Origin: JABAAI01 sp965242745
Lineage (GTDB): Bacteria > Spirochaetota > Leptospiria > Leptospirales > Leptonemataceae
NCBI GenBank assembly: GCA_965242745.1
Contig: CBDETG010000096.1
Span: forward strand, 62,001 to 126,000
Direction of reading: 5' to 3'
DNA length: 64,000 bases
Both the position numbers and the translations under genes were made by a program. The notes beneath the pieces were generated by a model, which was not told the DNA's origin, made no database searches, and worked only from the letters and a program-made list of their open reading frames with translations. Below are positions 1 to 7,894 of the stretch, piece after piece (position 1 is the stretch's first letter; each line of letters starts with the position of its first letter).

Positions 1-27
1 CGCCTTCAGCTGCCAGCGCTCTTTGGA
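1..27. repeat. 27-bp direct repeat, left copy
   Basis: The first 27 bases of the window recur exactly at 540-566. The sequence just after each copy (about 30-70 and 606-650) is also recognisably similar, so this is a diverged longer duplication flanking the small gene at 91-438. The left copy is cut by the window edge, so its full extent is unknown. No function is visible. Confidence 0.8.
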
Positions 28-90
28 ATCTCTGCTCTGTAGTGAGAAAAGAATCCTACCTCCTTTCCTAAAAAGCAAACTTATACTTGA

Positions 91-438
91 GTGCGCCAAA
101 AAATTTATACTCTTAAAGCAGCCATTATGACCGATTTTATAGACGTGGCAAAAGACAGAATAAAATACATAGAAGAGGCTATGGAAATGAACAGCGAGCT
201 TGCTGAGTATTGGTGTAAGCTCAAAGACCTGTCACCTAAAAAATTAACTGATATTGCAAACGATATGAACAAACCTGTATTGCAAATCATACTAGCAAAA
301 AGTCTTTTGCTTGCTTGCCAAGAAGGGCTGGCAATAGAGAAAGTTATGGATCGACTAGGACCTACGCCTTTGACGCTTAACCTGCGGACTTATGTGGCAG
401 GTATGGCAAATCCTTTTTCTGAATTGGATAAAAAGTAA
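91..438 (+). CDS. hypothetical protein, 115 aa
   Basis: I do not recognise this protein. The open frame starts with GTG at 91; an ATG at 127 would give a 103-aa product. The sequence is mainly polar and alpha-helical with no signal peptide or membrane segment. It contains a leucine/alanine-rich stretch (ILAKSLLLACQEGLAIEK) and no catalytic motif that I can see. It lies between two copies of a 27-bp direct repeat and is followed by about 370 bp without a convincing gene, so it could belong to a small duplicated or mobile segment. That it is a real gene rests only on length and plausible composition. Confidence 0.45.
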   Translation: MRQKIYTLKAAIMTDFIDVAKDRIKYIEEAMEMNSELAEYWCKLKDLSPKKLTDIANDMNKPVLQIILAKSLLLACQEGLAIEKVMDRLGPTPLTLNLRTYVAGMANPFSELDKK

Positions 439-539
439 GGCCGCCTCTTATCTTTGCTATTTTTGTCTTTTTGACGGCGAGAGTCTGGCTTTCCCAGTCA
501 GAAATTTTGCTTCTTATAGGTCTTGAGTATTCTAAGGCC

Positions 540-566
540 CGCCTTCAGCTGCCAGCGCTCTTTGGA
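540..566. repeat. 27-bp direct repeat, right copy; intergenic region 439-811
   Basis: Exact second copy of bases 1-27. It lies in a 373-bp stretch between the small hypothetical gene and sdhC in which I see no convincing gene. The same stretch holds short AT/GC direct repeats: cggcaaaaaacact at 649-662 and 697-710, with an overlapping 15-base repeat at 659-673 and 691-705. Their role is unknown. Confidence 0.75.
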
Positions 567-811
567 CATTCGCAGAGTTTCATTGCATGCTCGTCCGGTC
601 CGTGGAGTCTCTGCTTGATTGCAATAGCGCAAGACTCCTACCCGCTTTCGGCAAAAAACACTGTCGGCAAAAATGTCTGTAGCTTGCAAACACTGTCGGC
701 AAAAAACACTTGTCTTGTATAGGGCTCTTCTTTAGACTGCATGCTATGTCTTTTGCTGCAAGAATAGCGGCAAAGGACCTGTACTGTGCGGCGGTACAGG
801 AGGGAAAATAT

Positions 812-1492
812 ATGCCTGTCAGGAATCTCTTTCGTTCTTCTATAGGCCGTAAGGCCCTGCTCAGCCTCTCCTCTGTGGCTCTCGTGGGCTTCCTTATCGC
901 CCATCTGGCTGGGAATCTCCTTGTTTTTCAAGGGCCTGAGGCAATCAATTCCTACGCCTTGTCCCTGCGTTCTTATCCTATCCTGCTTTGGGCTGCACGG
1001 CTGGGCCTCCTTTGTTCCTTCCTCGTGCATTTTTTCTTTGCATTGCAGCTTTCTATAGAAAACCGCCGCGCCCGTCCTCAGGCCTATATTTACAAAAAAA
1101 ACGTGGTGGCGTCTTTGGCTTCGCGTTCTATGGCGCTGAGCGGCATGGCCATGCTTGCCTATATTGTCTATCATCTTTTGCATTTTACTTTTGGCGTAGT
1201 CCACGAAGAGTTTTTCCATCTGAAAGATCAGCTGGGCAGGCATGATGTCTACAGCATGATTGTACTTAGCTTCCAAAATGTGGAGATCGTGCTTGCTTAT
1301 CTTGCGGCCTTATTATTGACTCTGGCTCACTTAAGTCATGGCGTGCCAAGCCTTTTCCAGTCTCTAGGTCTGCAAAGGAAGAAAGCCCTGCGCAGTATCC
1401 AAAGCGTAGCTCAGATATTTGCTTTGCTGCTTTTCCTTGGCTATGCTTCTATTCCACTTGCAGTACAAGCAGGCTGGCTTAGCTTGTCATAA
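812..1492 (+). CDS. sdhC: succinate dehydrogenase cytochrome b558 subunit
   Basis: Membrane-anchor, haem-b subunit of succinate:quinone oxidoreductase, of the single-polypeptide b558 type (about 226 aa, five predicted membrane helices). Supporting sequence: the N-terminal segment LIAHLAGNLLVFQGPEAINSY with a probable haem-ligand His at residue 31, and a second His-containing helix (AYIVYHLLHFTFG). The ATG at 812 is preceded by an acaggaggg ribosome-binding site at 797-805, which favours it over an upstream in-frame start at 710. The usual partners sdhA (flavoprotein) and sdhB (iron-sulfur protein) do not follow; the next gene is an unrelated methyltransferase, so they must lie elsewhere if the complex is made. 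Confidence 0.88.
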   Translation: MPVRNLFRSSIGRKALLSLSSVALVGFLIAHLAGNLLVFQGPEAINSYALSLRSYPILLWAARLGLLCSFLVHFFFALQLSIENRRARPQAYIYKKNVVASLASRSMALSGMAMLAYIVYHLLHFTFGVVHEEFFHLKDQLGRHDVYSMIVLSFQNVEIVLAYLAALLLTLAHLSHGVPSLFQSLGLQRKKALRSIQSVAQIFALLLFLGYASIPLAVQAGWLSLS

Positions 1493-1563
1493 CAAAGTTG
1501 TTTTTGCCTTGTTATGTTTAGCAGAGCCCAAACTTGCCGCCCTTCGCTACTCTTTGTTTTTTG

Positions 1564-2370
1564 ATGTCCCAAACTGCCTACACAGCCCGCACAGCTGACA
1601 AGTACGTATTATACGAAAAAGCTGTACAAAATGTAGACTTTGAAGTGTACATGATGGAACGCTTTTACAAAAAATACCGTAACAAGAAGCCCTCTTTTCT
1701 GAAAGAAGATTTTTGCGGCACTTTTTCCTTATGCTGCGAGTGGGTAAAGCGCAGCAAGGATTACAGGGCACTGGGGGTAGACCTGGACCCAAAGGCGCTG
1801 GCTTGGGGCAGAAAAAACAACCTGAAGCGTCTGGAGCCCGAGGAGCAGGATCGTATAGAGCTCAAGCAGGCCAACGTCTTAGAGGTGATTCGGCCGCGGG
1901 TGGATATTATTGCGGCCTTCAATTTTTCGTACTGGATTTTTATGTCTCGAGAAAGGATGGTGAATTATTTTTCTACTGCCTACAAAGCGCTGGATAAGGA
2001 GGGCATTCTTATGCTGGATGCCTTCGGAGGATCAGCAGGAGAAGAGGAGGGGCAGGAGGAGCGGGACTGCGATGGCTTTCAGTATGTTTGGGAACACAGC
2101 TACTTCCACCCAGTAACCCGAGACATGGGCTGCAAAATCCATTTCCGTTTTCGAGACGGCACAAAGATGCAAAATGCCTTTGTTTACAGGTGGCGCCTTT
2201 GGACGCCACCGGAAATCTCAGAGATGCTGAAAGCTGCGGGCTTCCAACAAATAGACTGGTACTTTGAGGGAACGGACGAAAAAACAGGCGAAGGCAACGG
2301 AAAATTTCGCAAAAGCAGCAAGGGCGAAAATGCGCAGACTTGGATTGCCTACGTCCTAGCTATCAAATAA
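1564..2370 (+). CDS. class I SAM-dependent methyltransferase
   Basis: Predicted soluble methyltransferase of about 268 aa; the substrate is unknown. After an N-terminal helical segment (YVLYEKAVQNVDFEVYMMER) comes a degenerate motif I (FLKEDFCGTFSLCCEWV), then an acidic loop GVDLDPKALAWG ending the second beta strand, and a later strand IIAAFNFSYWIF in the motif IV position. This arrangement fits the Rossmann-like family that contains small-molecule methyltransferases. The ATG at 1564 is chosen because translation from the upstream in-frame start at 1534 adds only a short stretch without homology. It follows sdhC by 71 bp on the same strand and may be cotranscribed. Confidence 0.75.
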   Translation: MSQTAYTARTADKYVLYEKAVQNVDFEVYMMERFYKKYRNKKPSFLKEDFCGTFSLCCEWVKRSKDYRALGVDLDPKALAWGRKNNLKRLEPEEQDRIELKQANVLEVIRPRVDIIAAFNFSYWIFMSRERMVNYFSTAYKALDKEGILMLDAFGGSAGEEEGQEERDCDGFQYVWEHSYFHPVTRDMGCKIHFRFRDGTKMQNAFVYRWRLWTPPEISEMLKAAGFQQIDWYFEGTDEKTGEGNGKFRKSSKGENAQTWIAYVLAIK

Positions 2371-2775
2371 GAGGCGGTCTCAAAACCCCATCCGACGTGG
2401 CATGTTACCTACCCCGCTCGCCCGTCACAAAACTAACGCTGCATACTTGCTGTAGAACTAGCAAACTATAAGTCTCCCTCAATGCTAAGCTCAAACAAGG
2501 CGGGACTCATTTGCTCCTCGGATGCTGCATGCTTGCAAGTCTATGGGGCATGAAAGACTGCAGACATGATCATAGGAAACTTTTCAAAAAAAGTCATGAC
2601 TCAACTCTTATATGATCTACTATAGTGATCTCGGAGCTTAGCAATACAAAGGACATGCCTTTTTGTTTGTGCGAATGGAACTTTGTTAAAAAATATGCGC
2701 AGAGTTTTCATTGTTTCAATATGTAATGATACGCTGCCCGAGGTCAAAGGGTATTTATATTGCAACTCAAGAATT
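2371..2775. other. intergenic region without a recognised gene
   Basis: About 400 bp between the methyltransferase and the outer-membrane protein. I see no gene or RNA. Six bases after the methyltransferase stop there is ggtctcaaaa (2376-2385), which matches the end of the multi-hairpin elements near 47.4 kb, but no matching right end follows, so it may be chance. The reading frame of the next gene stays open upstream to a TTG at 2683. Confidence 0.5.
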
Positions 2776-3585
2776 ATGCAGCCAAGATATAGAAAGGCTA
2801 TATTAGCAGCTTATATAATTATGCTGCTTCTATCCTTTGCTTCTGCTGAAGCTCAAACAGAGCAGAAAAGCAAGAGCAGCTCAAAGCAGCAATATGTTTT
2901 TGAAGGAGGCGCCATTCAATCGCAAAAGTTTTATGTTAGTTCTGGCTCATTAGATAATGCTACGGCAAATGCAAGAGTCGAATGGCAGCCCACGTTTCGT
3001 TTTGAAGCGTGGCGAAAAAATCAAAAGCCTAATGACGCTTTTCATTATGGTTTTGTTTTCCAAGCGCTTTATTTACGATGGATGAACAGACTCAGTGAAG
3101 ACCTCCCTTTGAGTCCTACTCAGAATAATGACAGTGATTTTTTAGCCAAGAAAAATGATAACGTAGAAATTACATTTCAATTCCACAGCTTACGCGCAAC
3201 AATCAAGCGTCTTATAGAGCAAAACACCTTTGGCAATTTACGGCTGGGCGGCTCTGTATTTTATCGCTATGCAAAATTGGATATTGAGAGCAAAGAAAAG
3301 GACGAAAGCGTATATTCTGTTGATGACTCTATCATTGTACTCCTCTTGCACTTTCATTATGAATATCTGTTTGAATCAAAACAAGCATTTGTATTTCAAG
3401 GCGACTTTTTTCCTAACCCTAAATCTATTCGATTAGGATTATACGACTTGTTTCTTGGCTTTCGCTTTCATCATAATATGGAAGCAGGTTTGCGTTTCTT
3501 TTTTGGTGGTTATAGCCCCAAAAAAGAAGGGAGATTGAATAATGAAGTCTTTTTCACATCGATTGTTTTTCGTTTTTTCTTCTAA
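2776..3585 (+). CDS. predicted outer-membrane beta-barrel protein
   Basis: About 269 aa from the ATG at 2776. The N-terminus is a good Sec signal peptide: positive residues, a hydrophobic core (AAYIIMLLLSFASAEAQ) and a likely AEA cleavage site. The mature part alternates hydrophobic and polar residues, is rich in aromatics, and ends in phenylalanine (FRFFF), the usual C-terminal signature of barrel proteins inserted by the BAM complex. I do not recognise a family. A start at 2683 would place 31 residues before the signal peptide and is less likely. It stands alone on this strand with gaps of several hundred bases on each side. Confidence 0.6.
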   Translation: MQPRYRKAILAAYIIMLLLSFASAEAQTEQKSKSSSKQQYVFEGGAIQSQKFYVSSGSLDNATANARVEWQPTFRFEAWRKNQKPNDAFHYGFVFQALYLRWMNRLSEDLPLSPTQNNDSDFLAKKNDNVEITFQFHSLRATIKRLIEQNTFGNLRLGGSVFYRYAKLDIESKEKDESVYSVDDSIIVLLLHFHYEYLFESKQAFVFQGDFFPNPKSIRLGLYDLFLGFRFHHNMEAGLRFFFGGYSPKKEGRLNNEVFFTSIVFRFFF

Positions 3586-3911
3586 GCGGCAAGTGTCATC
3601 TAAGCATAGGAGAAAGCAAGATCGCATAAAAAGACAATCCTTTCACTCTATCAGCTATCATTTTGCAGCCGCGCTTTTTGACTTTCATAAGATATGCGCA
3701 GCCTCTTTTTCATAAGCTTCCCGCCGCGCCAGCCACAAGTGAGCACGCCGCCGGGCTTGCTGCTAAAGCGTAGAAGGATGGACTTAGCTATGGGTGAGAA
3801 TTGTTTGCGGCTTATACGTTTTTGACAAATGCCAAGCCCTCCCGTATGACCGGGCGGGGCTGCTGGGGAGGCTTAGTCTATTTCACCCACTCATCATTCT
3901 CCTTTTTCTCT
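3586..3911. other. intergenic region with a GC-rich hairpin
   Basis: No gene is visible. A strong inverted repeat lies at 3835-3861 (agccctcccg paired with cgggcggggct around a 6-base loop). It lacks a T-run, so it is a possible but unproven transcription terminator or a palindromic repeat. The 16 bases at the right edge of the region are one copy of the target duplication of the adjacent insertion sequence. Confidence 0.45.
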
Positions 3912-3952
3912 TGTAGCAGCATAAAATGTAAGACCTATAGACATTTTGCACA

Positions 3953-4957
3953 CTAGGCTGCTTGTGTCTCAAGGTATCCTTTATCAAAAACCTGTTTTGG
4001 CGTCAACTTTCTAATAGAGCTATGCGGCCTTTCCTCGTTGTAATATCTGACATACTCTATAATCCCTTTTTCTATCTGGCTTTGCAAAAGACCATCTAAC
4101 TTTTCAAGCTTAGCCTCTTGCTTCATAGTTCTGTGAAAGCGTTCAATCTTGCCATTGTGCTGTGGTGTGCGCGGACGGATAAGATGATGCCTGACACCAA
4201 GAGATTGCAATGTAGTTTCAAACAATCCAGCCCTGCTTTGCTTTTGCCTTTTTGCATTCAACTCTGAAGTATAACGATTAGTAAACTCAACGCCATTATC
4301 TGTTTGTATCAATTTAGGCTTCCCATATCGATTTACATATTCATGCAAAGCCTGCGTTGCTTCATAAGCAGACTTTTCTTCACAAACATGGACAAAAACA
4401 TTTCTACTACAATCATCAATCAAAGTCACAGCATAGACTTTATTGCCGTTGTTGTTTTCTATGCCCAAGCAGACCGTATCAGCCTGCACTCTATCATGCT
4501 TATGAGAGGCGCTATAACGCTTATTGTGCGGATTCTCCTTTTTACGCTTATATGTATTGCATACATTGTTGCGGCGCAGAATCTTATCTACAGTGGAAGG
4601 CGCAATATACTTTCCTGTTTGCCTGCGATACAGAGCAGCGATGATCGCTCCACCATTTTGCCTGTCTTCGCGTATTTCTAAAATCTGACGCTCTACCTCA
4701 GGGCTAGTTTTGTTTGGTGAGTTATGCGGCCGTCTACTTTTGCCTTTTAGAGCATGAATGCAGTATCCATTTTCACGCAGGACTTTTATATGATTGTAAA
4801 AGGTCCTGCGTTGTATGCCAGCTCGATCGCAGCCTAATGAAATGTTTGTACTTTCTAATACGCGGATCAGCAAGCGTGCTTTTGAGCGCACTGTATCCTC
4901 TTTCACTCCTAATAGATTTTGTTTTATTTTTTGTAAGTCATTTTGATACTTGGACAT
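3953..4957 (-). CDS. IS481-family DDE transposase
   Basis: About 334 aa. An N-terminal helix-turn-helix region (LGCDRAGIQRRTFYNHIKVL) is followed by an rve-type integrase core. The catalytic DDE triad is visible as ADTV (first Asp), IQTDNGVEF (second Asp) and HNGKIERFHR (Glu). The C-terminus YYNEERPHSSI is typical of IS3/IS481 relatives. The ATG at 4957 has a good ribosome-binding site (ggaggga about 4 bases upstream). The in-frame extension to 5011 crosses the hairpin that pairs with that site and is probably not translated. The stop codon overlaps the left inverted repeat. No frameshift is seen, so it is probably functional. Confidence 0.92.
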   Translation of the reverse strand: MSKYQNDLQKIKQNLLGVKEDTVRSKARLLIRVLESTNISLGCDRAGIQRRTFYNHIKVLRENGYCIHALKGKSRRPHNSPNKTSPEVERQILEIREDRQNGGAIIAALYRRQTGKYIAPSTVDKILRRNNVCNTYKRKKENPHNKRYSASHKHDRVQADTVCLGIENNNGNKVYAVTLIDDCSRNVFVHVCEEKSAYEATQALHEYVNRYGKPKLIQTDNGVEFTNRYTSELNAKRQKQSRAGLFETTLQSLGVRHHLIRPRTPQHNGKIERFHRTMKQEAKLEKLDGLLQSQIEKGIIEYVRYYNEERPHSSIRKLTPKQVFDKGYLETQAA

Positions 4958-4961
4958 AGGT

Positions 4962-5004
4962 CCCTCCTGTGATTGTTTGTTATACAAACAACCAGTAAGG
5001 AGGG
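4962..5004 (-). promoter_or_regulatory. hairpin that would bury the transposase ribosome-binding site
   Basis: On the transposase transcript a 7-bp perfect stem joins the complement of 4998-5004 to the complement of 4962-4968, which includes the aggagg ribosome-binding site. An inner 8-bp stem (4973-4980 with 4984-4991) strengthens the fold. A transcript entering from outside would carry both arms and hide the ribosome-binding site; a transcript starting inside the hairpin would not. This resembles protection against read-through known in other insertion sequences (IS10, IS50). The pairing is seen; the function is inference. Confidence 0.6.
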
Positions 5005-5011
5005 GCCTCAA

Positions 5012-5061
5012 AATATTACCACCCTATCCTTCTATCCGTGCAAGGATAGGGTGGTAATATT
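5012..5061. repeat. perfect 20-bp inverted repeat with 10-base loop inside the IS
   Basis: Bases 5012-5031 and 5042-5061 are exact reverse complements. The stem lies between the right terminal repeat and the transposase start. Possible roles are a block to incoming transcription or an accessory recombination site. No T-run follows the stem on either strand, so it is not a classical terminator. Confidence 0.85.
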
Positions 5062-5182
5062 AACCCCAGAAAGTGTGAAATATGTTCGTAGGTTGTATAT
5101 GTAGCAGCATAAAATTGCTTGTCTGCTGTATAGCCTCCTTGTAGTTTGCAAAGTGTAGCATTCTGGATTGTGTTGCAGCGTT

Positions 5183-5929
5183 ATGGATCAGTCCTTATCA
5201 TCCCATAAACAGGACAAAGAGCAGGCGGCCCTTGCCAAGCACCCTGTGCACGAAGAATTGGGAGGCTATGAAGGGGCAAAGCTGGGCATGTGGCTTTTTT
5301 TAGCTACAGAGCTTTTGCTCTTTGGCGTTCTCTTTGCCAGCTTTGCCATTTTCCATGCTAAATTTTTAGAAGCCTTTCAAATAGCGCATCATAGTTTAGA
5401 TAAAATTATGGGCGGCACGAATACTATTGTGCTGATCCTTAGCAGCATGAGCGCAGCGCTCGCACTGGATGCTATACAAAGGGGGCGCCGTCGTTTATGC
5501 GGTTTTCTCCTAGCCCTTACTATTGCCTTGGCCAGCGTATTTTTAGTAATCAAGTATTTTGAATACAGCCATAAATTTCACTACAATATTTTCCCGGGCT
5601 CAGCTGCGCATATTGTTGACCCTGAGGCTAAGGATCACGCCTATATCCAAGTTGATGATTATATAAAAAAGAAGGGCTTGGGACAGGAGCAGGCGCAGGA
5701 ATTAAAACAGGGCATAGACTTATTCTTTACGTTTTATTTTGTTATGACAGGGATACACGGTTTGCACGTCTTGATAGGGATGGGCGTCTTGGCATGGCTC
5801 TTCTTTGCAAACCGACAGGGCCGCTATGCGCACTGGTATTACACGCCTGTAGAAAATGGGGCTCTATACTGGCACCTCGTAGATTTGATTTGGATCTACC
5901 TCTTCCCGCTCTTTTATTTGATCAGCTAG
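5183..5929 (+). CDS. haem-copper oxidase subunit III
   Basis: About 248 aa integral membrane protein with five predicted helices, the short CyoC/CtaE-like form. Family signatures are KLGMWLFLATELLLFGVLF in the first helix and GIHGLHVLIGMG in the penultimate one, plus the terminal YWHLVDLIWIYLFPLFYL. Subunit III stabilises the catalytic core of the terminal oxidase. The ATG at 5183 is preferred to the TTG at 5168. No subunit I or II gene is in the window; upstream lies the insertion sequence and, before it, no cox gene. The stop overlaps the end of the convergent transporter gene by 4 bp. Confidence 0.87.
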   Translation: MDQSLSSHKQDKEQAALAKHPVHEELGGYEGAKLGMWLFLATELLLFGVLFASFAIFHAKFLEAFQIAHHSLDKIMGGTNTIVLILSSMSAALALDAIQRGRRRLCGFLLALTIALASVFLVIKYFEYSHKFHYNIFPGSAAHIVDPEAKDHAYIQVDDYIKKKGLGQEQAQELKQGIDLFFTFYFVMTGIHGLHVLIGMGVLAWLFFANRQGRYAHWYYTPVENGALYWHLVDLIWIYLFPLFYLIS

Positions 5930-7314
5930 CGTCTACAGCTCTTTGTATTACTTAACGACGCTTTCGCATGCCTGATGGCTGGGCGCGCTTGTTTTTTCTT
6001 AAGAGCAAAGAAAAGCCAAAAAAGACCCAAGAGCAGCGCAAGGCTGAGAAAAGCTGCGCTTTCAAAGGCAAGCTTTAGACTAATAACATTTGCTGTTTTT
6101 AGGGCGCCTACGACAAAGTTGCCAAAACCTATGCCTGCCATGAGCGCTGCCAGAGATAAAGCAGAAATCTGCTCCTGCCATTGGGGAAAAGAGCGCGTTG
6201 CTAAGCTGATAGAAAGGGGGAAGAAATACGAGCAGCCTAAGCCTAGCAGCATGTAAGATATAAAGATCAAAGAAGGGTCTGCTGCAAGCACAAGACTGAC
6301 AGCGCAAAAGATCAGCACGGGCGAGAGCAGATATAAGTACCAGCCGTCTATACGCAAAGTAATCAGAGAGGCAAGCGCCCTGCCTGCGGTAACAAAGGCC
6401 CAGAAGATGGAGAGAGCCTCCAGGCCATCTTCGATGCGCAGACCTTTTTCTTTATGCAGGTAATCGCCTGTCCAGTAATTGATAGTAGTCTCAATGATCG
6501 CATAGAGCATGATCAGAAAGAGAAAAAACCAAGCGTGGCCAGGAAAGCCCGCTTTGCTTACCAGGCTTTCCTTACTTCGAAAGCCCGCTTTGCTTACCAG
6601 GCTTTCCTTACTTCGAAAGCCCGCTTTGCTTACCAGGCTTTCCTTACTTCGAAAGCCCGCTTTGCTTACCAGGCTTTCTTTACTTTTTTTAGGACTGCGG
6701 GCGCTGCTTTGGCCCTCAGGAAGCTGGGGAGCTTTCCCTATAGCGCCCAGGATCGTGATAGAACTCAGCGCCATAAACACAAACATAAGGCTTATGCACA
6801 AAGCGGATATTTGCCAAGCTCCCATCTGATGAAAGAAGCGCACTAACTGAGGCGCAAGGGCGGCGCCTATGCCCAGGCAGGCATGCAAAGCTGTAAGCAG
6901 AGCATCGCTTTTTTTAGGAGCTATGTCCACTACCAGCGTATTTAGCATAGAAAGCAAAAGACCAAAACCCGCTCCCAGCATAAAATTAGCGCTCATAAGC
7001 AAAATGAAACTGAGCTGAATATCTTCTGCGCTTCCACCCCTAGTCAGATAGCTGCTGCTTGCAAGCAGCATATAAGCGGCATTGCAGGCAATGCCCAAAA
7101 AGTAGACTTGGGAACGCTTTATATAAGCGAGGATATGTTTTAGAAAAAAGGTACTCAGGATAGCTGCTGAGATCATGGGCAGGGAAAGAAGCCCATACTG
7201 CGCATCACTTATCGCATTTTCTTCCTGCGCTTTGAAGATGCTTGCAGCAGCTGGTATGATGAGCAGAGCAAGGCCTTGCAAAAAAGCGTTTGTATAATAG
7301 ATCAGAATACGCAT
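5926..7314 (-). CDS. MFS transporter with repeat-expanded central loop
   Basis: About 462 aa, twelve predicted membrane helices in two six-helix halves, typical of the major facilitator superfamily. The substrate is not evident; the overall pattern is closest to the fucose-permease-like or YfcJ-like drug/sugar porters. Between helices 6 and 7, at the usual cytoplasmic loop, there are four nearly identical 12-residue repeats SKESLVSKAGFR encoded by a 36-bp tandem repeat. The gene otherwise looks intact. It is convergent with the oxidase subunit III gene and lies about 150 bp downstream of the CDGSH gene on the same strand. Confidence 0.82.
   Translation of the reverse strand: MRILIYYTNAFLQGLALLIIPAAASIFKAQEENAISDAQYGLLSLPMISAAILSTFFLKHILAYIKRSQVYFLGIACNAAYMLLASSSYLTRGGSAEDIQLSFILLMSANFMLGAGFGLLLSMLNTLVVDIAPKKSDALLTALHACLGIGAALAPQLVRFFHQMGAWQISALCISLMFVFMALSSITILGAIGKAPQLPEGQSSARSPKKSKESLVSKAGFRSKESLVSKAGFRSKESLVSKAGFRSKESLVSKAGFPGHAWFFLFLIMLYAIIETTINYWTGDYLHKEKGLRIEDGLEALSIFWAFVTAGRALASLITLRIDGWYLYLLSPVLIFCAVSLVLAADPSLIFISYMLLGLGCSYFFPLSISLATRSFPQWQEQISALSLAALMAGIGFGNFVVGALKTANVISLKLAFESAAFLSLALLLGLFWLFFALKKKQARPAIRHAKASLSNTKSCRR
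6543..6686. repeat. 36-bp tandem repeat, 4 copies, inside the MFS gene
   Basis: Units begin at 6543, 6579, 6615 and 6651. The first three are identical and the last differs at a few 3' positions. The period is a multiple of three, so changes in copy number would keep the frame and alter only the length of a cytoplasmic loop. Confidence 0.95.
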
Positions 7315-7463
7315 TGCTTAGAAAATAGGCAATATCATGCCTCCCCTCTTCTGGAGCTCTGCCAAGAAAGCTTTAGCTGCGCCTTGTTTGTAAGACGAAG
7401 AATATAAGATGCCTTAGGCGGCCTGCTTTTGGTTTACAGCGTTTTTTTTACGGCTGCGCAGAC

Positions 7464-7712
7464 TTAAAGTTTTGCATGGCTGCCGTCGCAATAAGGCGGG
7501 GTTTTCGTGAACTTGCAGCCGCACCATACATATTCTTTCTCCTCCTCGCAAGTAATAGCCATAGGACCTAAATTCGTCTCTGCTTTTTTATGAGCGTTGT
7601 CACAAAAGGGCTGTGTTAGGGAATAACCGCAGCTGCACCAGGCTACTTTGTCTTTTTTCTTCTGTTGCGTGAAATAAGGGGCTTTTTGCGCTATGTTTGG
7701 ATTGATACTCAT
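7464..7712 (-). CDS. CDGSH iron-sulfur domain protein, tandem-domain type
   Basis: Small soluble protein of 82 aa carrying two CDGSH-type [2Fe-2S] sites. The ligands are visible in each half: Cys26, Cys28, Cys37 and His41 (CSCGYSLTQPFCDNAH), then Cys64, Cys66, Cys75 and His79 (CGCKFTKTPPYCDGSH). The Cys3His ligation is characteristic of the MitoNEET-like family, whose members act in iron-sulfur or redox chemistry. The ATG at 7712 gives the usual family length; the upstream in-frame start at 7787 adds a non-conserved basic stretch. It lies between the ABC ATPase and the MFS gene on the same strand. Confidence 0.88.
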   Translation of the reverse strand: MSINPNIAQKAPYFTQQKKKDKVAWCSCGYSLTQPFCDNAHKKAETNLGPMAITCEEEKEYVWCGCKFTKTPPYCDGSHAKL

Positions 7713-7894
7713 CTTTATCTGTATCGGCTTTCTGTCCTTATGCTTGAGGCAGCAAACACGCCTGTGTCCCTCGCTAATGCAGCGCAATCATTGGGCATCT
7801 CTCATCTATCCCATACTGTCTTTGCGGGCCTTCACTTGCAGACTTGCAGCATCCGAAAAAGCAGCTGGCAGGCATCTTGACTTCGACTTCGATT

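Larger units (their letters stand above)
3912..5115 (-). mobile_element. complete IS481-family insertion sequence with target duplication
   Basis: A transposase gene is enclosed by imperfect 27-bp terminal inverted repeats at 3928-3954 and 5072-5098 (about 19 of 27 positions agree, including a perfect cacact inner end). Directly outside lie identical 16-bp direct repeats tgtagcagcataaaat at 3912-3927 and 5100-5115, which I interpret as the target site duplication. Intact ends and an exact duplication suggest a fairly recent insertion. The element sits 67 bp upstream of the cytochrome oxidase subunit III start. Between the transposase and the right end are two strong hairpins listed separately. 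Confidence 0.88.

Noticed and set aside
638..1276. 212-aa minus-strand open frame
   Set aside because: It lies opposite the well-supported sdhC gene, has a highly basic unstructured composition and no homology that I recognise.
4304..4959. Plus-strand open frames in the IS
   Set aside because: They are antisense to the intact DDE transposase, and their composition follows from it.
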